This document shows, in pieces, positions 1 through 8,299 of a stretch of DNA of 61,463 nucleotides (its first letter is position 1; each line of letters opens with the position of its first letter). The DNA is from Candidatus Cardinium hertigii (GTDB taxonomy: Bacteria > Bacteroidota > Bacteroidia > Cytophagales_A > Amoebophilaceae), in NCBI RefSeq assembly GCF_003788695.1, contig NZ_RARA01000025.1:111055-172517 (forward strand), read 5' to 3'. Position numbers and translations under genes: made by a program. The notes under the pieces are model-generated. The model saw only the letters and a list, made by a program, of their open reading frames with translations, had not been told where the DNA came from and made no database searches.

Positions 1-2
1 TT

Positions 3-266
3 TGCCTAGATCAAATGGATGATCCTTTGCTTGTTTTAGCTAAAAATCATCATATAGCTATTGTCACTTTTGAAAAAGAAGAAAGGCATTTACTAACCCA
101 CCAGGAGCTATTTGTAAAATTTCATAAAATACAAGCGACTTTAGATTTCCTAAAAGAAGGCCAAGCCCTATTCAATATATTTAATTTAGCCTTATTTAAT
201 AGTACAGCAATTGAAAAACTGCCGAAACCTATATTGATTCAGAATTTTTACAATAAATATTTTTAG
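3..266 (+). CDS. C-terminal fragment of an unrecognised protein
   Basis: The frame is open from base 3 of the window (codons for C-L-D-Q precede the first ATG at 15) and ends at a TAG at 264-266, so this is the 3' end of a gene that begins outside the window. About 87 residues are visible. They are mostly helical and hydrophobic, with no signal peptide, repeat or catalytic motif that I recognise. The coding sequence is followed 15 bases later by a short repeat remnant. I do not assign a function. Confidence 0.5.
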   Translation, partial: CLDQMDDPLLVLAKNHHIAIVTFEKEERHLLTHQELFVKFHKIQATLDFLKEGQALFNIFNLALFNSTAIEKLPKPILIQNFYNKYF

Positions 267-280
267 TTGCCTCCCATCAA

Positions 281-382
281 GTATCCGTTCAGTAAGGCGC
301 ATTTTTTACGATCTAGTATTATTGCGCTATTTCTAATTGGTGTGAACACAGATACGTATAGGCCACATAACTGAACGGAAAC
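281..382. repeat. Deletion derivative of the GTATCCGTTCA repeat family
   Basis: About 100 bp bounded by GTATCCGTTCA at 281-291 and TGAACGGAAAC at 372-382, which are near-perfect inverted repeats. The inside (AAGGCGCATTTTTTACG, then ATTATTGCGCTATTTCTAA, then GTATAGGCCACA) matches only the right end of the longer copies (for example 15352-15440). It therefore looks like a copy reduced to its right end plus one extra terminus. It lies just downstream of the Ank-SET gene and of the fragment before it. Confidence 0.7.
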
Positions 383-393
383 TAACTTATTAA

Positions 394-2691
394 CTAGAAT
401 ATTCCTTCTTCTTCTTCTTCTAAGTTTGTCAAATCTAAGCATTCCTTGGTGGTCCAATAATCTTTACCATAATCTAGTAAGAATTCATCTCCAGCTTGGA
501 TATCTTTATTGGTATATAACAATACAAACGGCAAATAACCATCATGAATTTGATTAGAACGTACACAGTGTGATTCTACATTTATCTTCTTTTTGAGCTC
601 TTCCTCGAGTTGAGGATCACCCCTATAATCATAATATGCGTTGATTTTTATCAAAGGATTTCCCCGTCCATAGCCACTTACCATCATAGATGATGTTCCC
701 GGCATGGGAACATTAAATCCATAATTGTTTAGCTTCCCAGAAAGGTTACTACACTTCTTAAATGATACACCACGCTCTCGCATATAATCCATTTCCTTCT
801 CTATATCTTTAGAAAGCGTAATGCTATTAGTCTCGTCATCTGTGAACAAATATTTTCCTACGTAAATACCCAATACAGTATATGCTGGAATGGATTTTGT
901 TGCTACCAGCTTATCTTGATTACGTAATGACACACGTGAATCTTCACGGTCTATTTTTTGAATTTCTACCAAATCATCTTTATAGGTTTTCTCTTTTGAG
1001 AAAAACTCATTATAAAAATCATCAAATTTTTCATCTAACCAAGCGCTCTCCTTTTTTAATTTTTGATAACTACCCTTAGACGTATCATTTGGACAGTAAT
1101 AATAACGCAGCTTATTATCCTCAAAAGCATTTTTTCTCATTTTTCTTTTTCTTTTTAGAGCAGCTAGTTTTTCTTGTGCGTTATCCCCTAACTCAATACG
1201 GGCTTCTGGATCTACTATATTCGGTGATTTTGGTTCCGGTTTTATTTCACTTATTGTTTCATCCACATCCATTGCTTCATCCGCATTGCTATTTCTTTCT
1301 GCTATAGCGGCATCATTTAACAGCTCTATGCACTCTTTTTCCCCACTAATGATAGCATAATCTAGAGCAGTTTTACCATTATGATCTTTTGCGTTTATTA
1401 TAAGAAGTTTTGGATTCAACCTCAACAAAGTCCACAAAGCATCAATATGACCATCTTGAGCAGCCAAATGCAAAGCCGTTCGACCCATACGATCTTTTAC
1501 ATTTATACAAGATGGATTAGCCTTTAATAAAATTCTCAAATAATCAAATTGATGCCCTGAGCGTTTTTTATAAACATCTTCATAGGATCCATAACAATAA
1601 CTGTTATTATTATCACCCTTAGCAGCGAAATACAAAGCAAAAGGTGTTATATTGGCCCTTTTACTTAGTAATAGTTCCACGTACACTTTTTTCCCAAAAC
1701 TGATAACATAATCCAGAGCAGTTTTACCCTGATCATCTGTTTCATTTATCCATATGCAGGCTTGAGGATGCTCTAGCAAAACTCTTACAAAATCCATAGA
1801 ATCACCCCTGACAGCATAACGCAAAGCAGTGTAACCATATTTATTTTTTTTATTTATAAGTGCTGGTGGTGTCTTGTTAACTAAGATCTCCAGGCATTTT
1901 AAACGGTTTAAACCGCTAAATTGATTAGCGAAAGGAAATATAGGTTCTGCTCGCCTCTTAATTAAGATTTCCTGGAAATCGACAATGACATCCCCCCTAA
2001 TAGCACAACACAAAGCAGTGTCATCTGAACGATCTCTTTCATTTATAAGTGCTGGTGCCCTGTCAACTAAAATCTCCAAGGATTTTAAACGACCAAACTG
2101 AGCAGCCAAATGCAAAGCAGTTTCATCACATCTATTTTTTTCATTTATCAGTGCTGGTGCTCTTTCTAGTAAGATCTTCAGACACTCCAAACCGCCATAC
2201 GCTAACGCCTCAATCATTCGATCCCTAGTTGTTTCTCTGTTACGATCTGTGTGTTCGTTTAAACACTGGTATTTTTCAAAATTACTATAGCGCATAGCAG
2301 CATGCAAAGCGGTCTCATGATGATGATTTTTTTCATTTATAAGATCTGGCTTTAGATTCAAAAAAAATTTTAAACAATCAATACGATCATTACGGGCAGC
2401 CAAATGCAAAACAGTATACCCCTCCACGTCTTTTTCATTTATAAGTGCTGGGTTTTGTTTCAACAAACACTTAGCGCATGATACATGGCCTTTTTCTGCT
2501 GCTGTAAATAAAGCGTAACAACAGCTAGCAACCTCCGTACCTGCTACTGGTTGCTGAACAGCTTGATATGTCTGCTGGAAAGGAAACATCATTTGATATT
2601 GATTGGCACAACTGCATATACAATGCGCCATATAACACAAAAAAATAAATTTATAAGCTTTGACTATTTTTGTTACATATTGATTAAGCAT
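394..2691 (-). CDS. Ankyrin-repeat lipoprotein with C-terminal SET domain (putative effector)
   Basis: 765 residues. The N-terminus has a hydrophobic stretch ending in a lipobox-like sequence (CICSC, about residues 24-28), so export is likely. Residues about 57-460 are ankyrin repeats with repeated TALHLAA-type helices and ALINEKD-type turns. A basic stretch, KRKRKMRK (513-520), resembles a nuclear localisation signal. Residues about 592-746 read as a SET methyltransferase domain: a YVGKYL strand (610-615), an NHSC-like stretch around 704-713, and AGDEFLLDYGKDYW (733-746) carrying the usual catalytic Tyr region. The tail is a run of Glu. Known family: SET enzymes methylate lysines using SAM, and Legionella LegAS4/RomA combines SET and ankyrin repeats. 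Inference: a secreted protein that methylates a host, possibly nuclear, target. The NHSC motif is degenerate, so activity is unproven. Confidence 0.78.
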   Translation of the reverse strand: MLNQYVTKIVKAYKFIFLCYMAHCICSCANQYQMMFPFQQTYQAVQQPVAGTEVASCCYALFTAAEKGHVSCAKCLLKQNPALINEKDVEGYTVLHLAARNDRIDCLKFFLNLKPDLINEKNHHHETALHAAMRYSNFEKYQCLNEHTDRNRETTRDRMIEALAYGGLECLKILLERAPALINEKNRCDETALHLAAQFGRLKSLEILVDRAPALINERDRSDDTALCCAIRGDVIVDFQEILIKRRAEPIFPFANQFSGLNRLKCLEILVNKTPPALINKKNKYGYTALRYAVRGDSMDFVRVLLEHPQACIWINETDDQGKTALDYVISFGKKVYVELLLSKRANITPFALYFAAKGDNNNSYCYGSYEDVYKKRSGHQFDYLRILLKANPSCINVKDRMGRTALHLAAQDGHIDALWTLLRLNPKLLIINAKDHNGKTALDYAIISGEKECIELLNDAAIAERNSNADEAMDVDETISEIKPEPKSPNIVDPEARIELGDNAQEKLAALKRKRKMRKNAFEDNKLRYYYCPNDTSKGSYQKLKKESAWLDEKFDDFYNEFFSKEKTYKDDLVEIQKIDREDSRVSLRNQDKLVATKSIPAYTVLGIYVGKYLFTDDETNSITLSKDIEKEMDYMRERGVSFKKCSNLSGKLNNYGFNVPMPGTSSMMVSGYGRGNPLIKINAYYDYRGDPQLEEELKKKINVESHCVRSNQIHDGYLPFVLLYTNKDIQAGDEFLLDYGKDYWTTKECLDLTNLEEEEEGIF

Positions 2692-2895
2692 GGTTATACA
2701 ACATTTAATGAATGGGAAATTTTCTTTACGTTCTTTTAATATAATAGGGTGAATAATATTTTACAAGTAAGTCATATGCATTTTTATGCAGCTAAAGTTA
2801 TAAAAAATAATGCATCATTTGCAACCAATACTGCATGGTAAGCTTTAAGGTGCATTTTTTTTCTCTACGCCAAAGATGGGTTTGCAAACTGAGAC

Positions 2896-3015
2896 ATGCG
2901 TACCATTATGCAAACCATACCAGAACTATAGCGTATAGAGGAATTGGGCCTTCTTACTGCAAAAAAAGAGGTTAATCAAACATATAAAGATGTTATGCCT
3001 GTTTTACGTTGGTAA
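2896..3015 (+). pseudogene. Possible gene remnant in the 2692-3132 gap
   Basis: The 440-base gap between the two ankyrin genes holds no intact gene. A short frame from ATG 2896 to TAA 3015 is interrupted by one TAG at 2929-2931 and otherwise reads as ordinary protein (RIEELGLLTAKKEVNQTYKD and so on). This suggests a decayed C-terminal coding fragment. I recognise no family. The rest of the gap is A+T-rich and presumably holds the divergent promoters of the two ankyrin genes. Confidence 0.25.
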
Positions 3016-3132
3016 TTCCCTAATTAAAAAATAAAAACTAACTTAAACAATGCTGTAACTATTTTGTATTTAACATCTAATGCATAAATTATGCATGTTT
3101 AATATCGCATATCCCCATTTATAGCCAAAATC

Positions 3133-5286
3133 ATGCACGAGCAAACCAATAAAAACATCAACCACATCTTACGTATATTGCTTTTGCTCTATAGCTGGAT
3201 GGTTGGGGTCGGTAATTTTCAGCTATTAGCTATTGATAATAGCTTATTTCAAGCTATTTCACAGGGTAATCTAAAAGAGGTAGCAGCAGCTGTTGCTACA
3301 GGGGTTTCTCTAAATCAATTGGATGCATATGGAGGTACCCCTTTGCATTGGGCAGTCTACAAAGGAGAGCTAGCAATGGCTAAATGGCTCCTTGAAGGGG
3401 GGGGCGATATGAATGCCATGGTCAATCCCCATTTCCCTCTTGAAAACAAAGAAGCGTTAGAAAGCCTAAAACAACATTACATTAAAATAGGCGCCGATAT
3501 AAGTGATTTGGCGCATTGCCAATTCCTTCCAAGGAAGGAAAAACTTCTTTTATATAACTATTACGGAACTCCCTTACATATTGCTGTCGCTAAGGGAAAT
3601 AGGCAAATGGCTACCTTATTGCTAGCGCATGGAGCTGTATTGAATAGCCATTTATGGGATGGTCCTCTCTTGCAAAGTTATGCAACCCCTTTGGAAATTG
3701 CCGTAAGACATGGAGATATAGCATTGGTAAAGTGGCTTTTAAAACAAGGCGCTCCTGTTAATGATAGCGATCCTATAGAAGGCTTAACGATACTGGATGC
3801 TGCACTTTCATCTGATTATAATATGTTTAAACTTTTAATAGACCATGGAGCGCGTGTCAATGCTAAAACAGCATATGGTTATCTGATGGATTTTGCTAGG
3901 CATAATATGCTTCAAGAAATAAGGGAGCTGCTGATTGAGCAGGGAGCCCATTTCGATCTTTTTCCCTTAGATCATGCTAAAAATACCGACACCTGCCAAA
4001 ATACCGTAACTTGTTTGCTTGAAAATGGAGCTTCGCTGCACACTAAGGACAAAGAAAACCATACACTCTTGCATGCTGCTGTACGAAAGAAGCCCAGGTG
4101 TGGATGTGAACATAATCTAGATGATGATTTATGGGAAAATAATTATACGAAAAACAATGCTTGCGTTCCTGTAGACCATACGGTACAGCGCAATAGGGCA
4201 TGGTTACATGCTATTTGTAAGGGGGATCTTAAGAAAGTAGAGGAAGGTATTGCTGCAGGCATTTCTGTTAATCAACTCACCCAAAAGGGTACTGTTCCTT
4301 TGCATATAGAGGTTTACATGGGATATATCAAGAATCCTTATGCAAAACTCCGTATTACATATGGCTATACACCTTTACATTTAGCAGCTTATCAAGGGAA
4401 TACAGCTTTAGTCAAGTTACTGCTTCAAAAAGGGGCCAATAGCAATGCCAAAGACACACAACATGGTTATACACCATTGCATCTGGCTGCCTGTCAAGGG
4501 CATGCGCAAGCTGTAGAACGGTTGCTAGCACATAATGCCCTGATTAACGTAAAGGAAAAACGACTTGAACGAACACCTTTACATTTAGCCGCTGCTACAG
4601 GCAACAGCGCTACTGTACGCCATTTAATCAATCATGGGGCATTGCATAGTATAGATAAACATAACTGGACTCCTTTGCATGTAGCTATAGCTTCCCGTAA
4701 TGCAACGGCGGTAATTAAGCTGCTTATTGACAAAGGAGACGTGTTAGATAAAACAGAATTAGATAAAACAGAAGATACCCTCTTACACTTTGCAACTAAA
4801 GAGAAGGCCATAGCTGCTATGCGCTACCTTATTCAAAAAGGTGCTAACGTCAATGCTACCAATGCAGCAGGCAACACAGCATTACATTTCGCAGCTAAAA
4901 GTCATATGCTAGAAGGATGTAAGCTGTTGATAGCAGCCGGTGCCGAGGTAGATCATGCCAATAAAAAAGGTAAAACGCCATTGTATATGGCTTGCGGTGA
5001 TAATTATAATGGCGTATTAGTTGAATTTTTAATTCAAAAAGGCATAAATGTAAACCACAAAAATAAAAATGGAAAAACAGCTTTGCAGCTGGCTATACAA
5101 AATAATTTACATAGTGACATTATTACACTATTAGGCAGTAAAGCAGACAGGGGCAGACAGCCGTTAGAGGTCCAGCCATTTACATTTTTTAATACTTCTT
5201 TTTTTAAAGCGCTTGTGAAAAAAAATACTGAAAAGGAAGACAAAAAAACAAAAAAATCAAATATCGCTCCTACGGTTACTCAATAG
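3133..5286 (+). CDS. Ankyrin-repeat protein with signal peptide
   Basis: 717 residues. The N-terminus has a hydrophobic segment (about residues 10-33, ILRILLLLYSWMVGVG), so the protein is probably exported. At least twelve ankyrin repeats follow in two blocks. Residues about 35-315 and 355-675 show TPLHLAA and LLLQKGANVN-type consensus, and are separated by a linker containing CGCEH and a second AWLHAICKGDLKKVEEGIAAGISVNQL-like start that echoes residues 36-63. The two blocks may come from an internal duplication. The tail is Lys-rich. The last ~15 codons, including the TAG, resemble the intergenic repeat sequence found at 39314-39340 and 15112-15140, so the C-terminus appears to be supplied by a repeat insertion. 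Ankyrin proteins of this kind mediate protein contacts, often with host targets. The partner is unknown. Confidence 0.85.
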   Translation: MHEQTNKNINHILRILLLLYSWMVGVGNFQLLAIDNSLFQAISQGNLKEVAAAVATGVSLNQLDAYGGTPLHWAVYKGELAMAKWLLEGGGDMNAMVNPHFPLENKEALESLKQHYIKIGADISDLAHCQFLPRKEKLLLYNYYGTPLHIAVAKGNRQMATLLLAHGAVLNSHLWDGPLLQSYATPLEIAVRHGDIALVKWLLKQGAPVNDSDPIEGLTILDAALSSDYNMFKLLIDHGARVNAKTAYGYLMDFARHNMLQEIRELLIEQGAHFDLFPLDHAKNTDTCQNTVTCLLENGASLHTKDKENHTLLHAAVRKKPRCGCEHNLDDDLWENNYTKNNACVPVDHTVQRNRAWLHAICKGDLKKVEEGIAAGISVNQLTQKGTVPLHIEVYMGYIKNPYAKLRITYGYTPLHLAAYQGNTALVKLLLQKGANSNAKDTQHGYTPLHLAACQGHAQAVERLLAHNALINVKEKRLERTPLHLAAATGNSATVRHLINHGALHSIDKHNWTPLHVAIASRNATAVIKLLIDKGDVLDKTELDKTEDTLLHFATKEKAIAAMRYLIQKGANVNATNAAGNTALHFAAKSHMLEGCKLLIAAGAEVDHANKKGKTPLYMACGDNYNGVLVEFLIQKGINVNHKNKNGKTALQLAIQNNLHSDIITLLGSKADRGRQPLEVQPFTFFNTSFFKALVKKNTEKEDKKTKKSNIAPTVTQ

Positions 5287-5292
5287 ATTTGG

Positions 5293-5374
5293 GAAGCTGG
5301 CAAGGCGCGCGATCCCGAAACGGAACAGGGATCCCCGCCAGATACATCTGGTGGGGTAAAGCACAGCCAGCTTT
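5293..5374. repeat. Palindromic module, variant 1
   Basis: Starts with GAAGCTGGCAAGGCGCGCG and ends with GCCAGCTTTTCAAAGACGAAGAG, giving an outer inverted repeat GAAGCTGGC/GCCAGCTTTTC. It is shared with modules at 7977 and 15139, but the inside differs. It holds a GATCCC/GGGATC stem (5311-5316 with 5328-5333) and an 11-bp stem (5333-5343 with 5346-5356, one G.T pair) in place of the long palindrome of the other two copies. It follows the ankyrin stop codon directly. Confidence 0.7.
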
Positions 5375-5413
5375 TCAAAGACGAAGAGACGGTTATGAAA
5401 AAAGCTGCTTAGG

Positions 5414-6568
5414 CTATTTACAAACCGTTATATTGCATTTTGAAACCAGTAATGGCTGTTTACCAGGTCTTTGTATTTTTATAATCAATAAAAATATGCC
5501 TGCTGTCTTGATTTTAGGACATAAATGTATACATTTTGAAAATGTTGTTTCTTTAAGATGATCTAAGCCAAATGCTTGTTTATAAGAAGATTTTTGATTG
5601 CCTTGTTTAATGATTTGTACACTTTTTATTTTGTAATCCATTTGATTATCTTCTATATAGTAAGGAATAGTAATACTTTCTCCTATTTTAATACATACCG
5701 CATTTATATTTATATTTGGTTCATCTTCTTTGAAAAAGTGGCAGAGAGGTGCATGACATTTGTCAGTAGGTTGGGTTAATGCCATGGTAGATTCAATTGG
5801 ATTTGAATTTTGGGTAGGTATTGCGGGATCTATTATGGGCTCTTTTTCTTCTTTGTGATCTTTTATTACCTCATTATTAATTGATATTTCTGGTTCTATT
5901 GTTTGCGTTGAACAGTGCTGAAGGGTGGGAGGGGAGGATTTGGGTTGTGGTACAGTAGCATCTGTTTTGCAGTCATGGTTATTAGGGATAGTAATGGTGC
6001 AGCTTACCAATTGTACGGTTGCTTTACTACCCACTCCTACCTTCCCTAGGGTAAGGGTTAATAAGTACGCACCAGGTTTTAGATTTTGATTTGCTATTAA
6101 GGTAAATGTCAATCCAGAAGAGGGTACTGGTTGATTTTTAATATTATTCAATCCGAATTGCTTTACATAAGAGGTAGTTGCATTTTTTGTTATAGAAACA
6201 GATTTGACGATATAGTCTTCTGCCATGCCTGCTACCGATAAGGTCATGGATTGTACAGTTCCACTTTCTATCGTAAGATCTTTTAGCGTAAAACTTGGTT
6301 TAACATGTGGTTTATGCTTTTTTTCTAGGTTATCTTTTAAAATCTCATACGTATGGTTTTCGGATAATAGTTCATTTGTTACGTCTTCTTGATCTTCCTT
6401 TTGGTCGTTAGGGTGCTGGCTATCTCCTTTTTTATTTTTAAACGTAGTGCCAATTTCCCTAGAAGCTGCTGCATTTTTACAAGATCCAGCATAGATAGCG
6501 GTGTACAAAAGTAGTATGAACGCAGCATAACAATGTAACCCCAAAAGACCATTCAAAACAATACGCAT
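5414..6568 (-). CDS. Lipoprotein with two copies of a beta-rich domain
   Basis: 384 residues. The signal peptide is followed by a lipobox (YAGSC, Cys30), so a secreted lipoprotein is likely. After a charged linker, residues about 91-194 and 284-383 resemble each other. Both contain a KSV-I-K-----Y-KQFGL-(N/D)(N/H)(I/L)K core and end in a V(S/K)C-ITI/ITV strand. The region between them (200-280) is Pro/Thr/Glu-rich and probably disordered. The duplicated domain looks immunoglobulin-like in its strand pattern, but I do not recognise a family. No catalytic motif is seen. The gene stands alone between the second ankyrin gene and fabD. Confidence 0.7.
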   Translation of the reverse strand: MRIVLNGLLGLHCYAAFILLLYTAIYAGSCKNAAASREIGTTFKNKKGDSQHPNDQKEDQEDVTNELLSENHTYEILKDNLEKKHKPHVKPSFTLKDLTIESGTVQSMTLSVAGMAEDYIVKSVSITKNATTSYVKQFGLNNIKNQPVPSSGLTFTLIANQNLKPGAYLLTLTLGKVGVGSKATVQLVSCTITIPNNHDCKTDATVPQPKSSPPTLQHCSTQTIEPEISINNEVIKDHKEEKEPIIDPAIPTQNSNPIESTMALTQPTDKCHAPLCHFFKEDEPNININAVCIKIGESITIPYYIEDNQMDYKIKSVQIIKQGNQKSSYKQAFGLDHLKETTFSKCIHLCPKIKTAGIFLLIIKIQRPGKQPLLVSKCNITVCK

Positions 6569-6940
6569 AGCAAAACCTATTTATAACCATGTCCGTAAGC
6601 TTAAAATAAAAGCTTATAGGAAGAAACTGATTCTATCGGAACGGATGCGAAAGTATGCTAGGTAATAGTGGCACTTGTTTTAGTTATGATTGCATCGTTC
6701 TCTGACGTACTAAAAAGATAAAAAATAAAACACTAATCCAAATAGTCCTATAGACTATAGGTCTGCCCTAATCTAACGCGTTTCTGGATGAACATTATAT
6801 TAAATATAAATGATTTACTGGTTTCTATATACTAAAATGACTACATGTAAAAAATAATTTTAAGTTAAGTAATAGTTGACTTTCAGTTTTTTTATAAAAT
6901 ACATTATAAAAATGCGTATCACAGTTTTTCAAGGTCGCTG
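6569..6940. other. Gene-free interval
   Basis: 372 bases of A+T-rich DNA between the starts of the duplicated-domain lipoprotein gene (6568) and the stop of fabD (6941). It probably includes the lipoprotein promoter. I see no RNA gene, no coding frame of note and no member of the intergenic repeat families. Confidence 0.5.
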
Positions 6941-7789
6941 CTATTTAAGTATATGGCTATTTAAACGACTTAGTACATTACCAGGTCCTAATTCAATAAA
7001 TGTATCTACGGCAAGTGTCTGAAGATATAGAATAGACTGAACCCATTTTACTGACTTTACTAATTGAAAACCGAGCGTTTCTAGTATATATTTTTCTTCT
7101 AAAAGTGAAACAGTAGTGGTAGAAATAACAGGGATTTTAGGAGCATTAAATTTAAAATGCATTAAAAAACGCATAAATTCGACACGGGCTGGCTCCATTT
7201 GCTTAGAATGAAAAGCGCCACTTACTTTAAGTGTTATACATCTATAATTATGGCGTTCTAAAATGGTTTTAGCCTGTATGATATCGTGATTATTCCCACT
7301 TAGTACAATTTGTTCAAAACTATTAAAATTAGCTATCCCTATATTAGGCAAATCATTGTCTTCTAATAATTGATGTATGGTCAAAACATTTGGTCCTATT
7401 ATAGCCATCATGGACCCATTATTTATCTTGGACATTAATGCCCCTCTTTTTTGTAGAAGATTAAGACCGGTATACAGATCAAATACTCCAGACGCAAATA
7501 AAGCGGCGTATTCTCCTAAACTATGGCCAAGCACAAAATCAGGATAATTTTTAGTTTGCTGTTCAGTTTTCTTGAGATAAGATAGGCAACTTATAAAGTA
7601 AATAGCTGGTTGCGTATATGCTGTATTATGCAAATGATCATTTGGGTTATGTACACATACCTCTACAAGGTCATACCCTAACAACTGGCTGGCCTTTTGT
7701 GTTTCATTAGGGAAAAGTGCAAATAATTCTTTTCCCATTCCTTTATATTGTGATCCCTGGCCTGGGAACATATAAGCAGTATTACCCAT
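6941..7789 (-). CDS. fabD: Malonyl-CoA:ACP transacylase FabD
   Basis: 282 residues, a little shorter than the usual ~310. It starts with the family signature (MFPGQGSQYKGMG, residues 7-19), has the nucleophile motif GHSLGEYAA with Ser90, the conserved Arg in QKRGALM (Arg115) and the second catalytic residue in GAFHSKQMEP (His194). It loads malonyl groups onto acyl carrier protein for type II fatty acid synthesis in the cytoplasm. No other FAS II gene is in this window and the gene stands alone, so whether the pathway is complete cannot be judged here. The C-terminus after the ELGPGNVL motif is short but intact. Confidence 0.92.
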   Translation of the reverse strand: MGNTAYMFPGQGSQYKGMGKELFALFPNETQKASQLLGYDLVEVCVHNPNDHLHNTAYTQPAIYFISCLSYLKKTEQQTKNYPDFVLGHSLGEYAALFASGVFDLYTGLNLLQKRGALMSKINNGSMMAIIGPNVLTIHQLLEDNDLPNIGIANFNSFEQIVLSGNNHDIIQAKTILERHNYRCITLKVSGAFHSKQMEPARVEFMRFLMHFKFNAPKIPVISTTTVSLLEEKYILETLGFQLVKSVKWVQSILYLQTLAVDTFIELGPGNVLSRLNSHILK

Positions 7790-7976
7790 GTATCCACTTT
7801 TTTATAAAAAATAACCCTTGATTTTTAAATGTATATATTTTGATACGCATAGTATTACAAAAGTATTATCAGAATGATTACCAGTACTATTAGTAAATAT
7901 TCAGCTATATATCAGAAATTATTTTTAATAGGCCTATTTTTATATTATTCGTATGAGGCCGCTGCAATAGGAAATT

Positions 7977-8205
7977 GCTGGCAAGGCGCGCGAGGGTGAA
8001 GCGCACGCAGCATAGTACTTACTATGCGAGTTCGCCCCATGATGTATGTACATACATCATGGGGACCCCAAGTACGCTGAATCCCGAAGCGGAACATAGC
8101 CAGTTTTCAAAGACGAAGAGTAGGCTCAAACAGGCTGATTTTCTATTACCTCTCAGACTGAATTTTTCTAATCACAGCTTTGTTCAAGGCGCATTTTTAT
8201 GATAT
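7977..8205. repeat. Palindromic module, variant 2, fused to a half copy of the GTATCCGTTCA element
   Basis: In the 510-base gap before the next gene. It begins GCTGGCAAGGCGCGCG and contains an imperfect palindrome GCATAGTACTTACTATGC (8009-8026) and a perfect 30-base palindrome at 8035-8064. It closes with AGCCAGTTTTCAAAGACGAAGAG. From about 8121 it continues as the right half of the larger repeat (GGCTCAAACAGGCTGATTTTCT, then ACAGCTTTGTTCAAGGCGC) and stops near 8205 without the terminal repeat. Nearly identical to 15139-15362. Confidence 0.8.
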
Positions 8206-8299
8206 GGAGTTTGCTTATCATCCATCACGCTATTCCGTCCTACATTAGTTTCCTGAAGCTGCCTATCTGTCCTTTTATTTAGAGCAGCATCAAGATTAG

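Noticed and set aside
5289..5561. Plus-strand open frame of 90 codons after the ankyrin gene
   Set aside because: It is made of the palindromic module and the antisense of the 5414-6568 lipoprotein gene; no protein-like pattern.
7975..8202. Open frame of 75 codons in the fabD upstream gap
   Set aside because: Produced by the palindromic module plus the right half of the repeat, not a gene.
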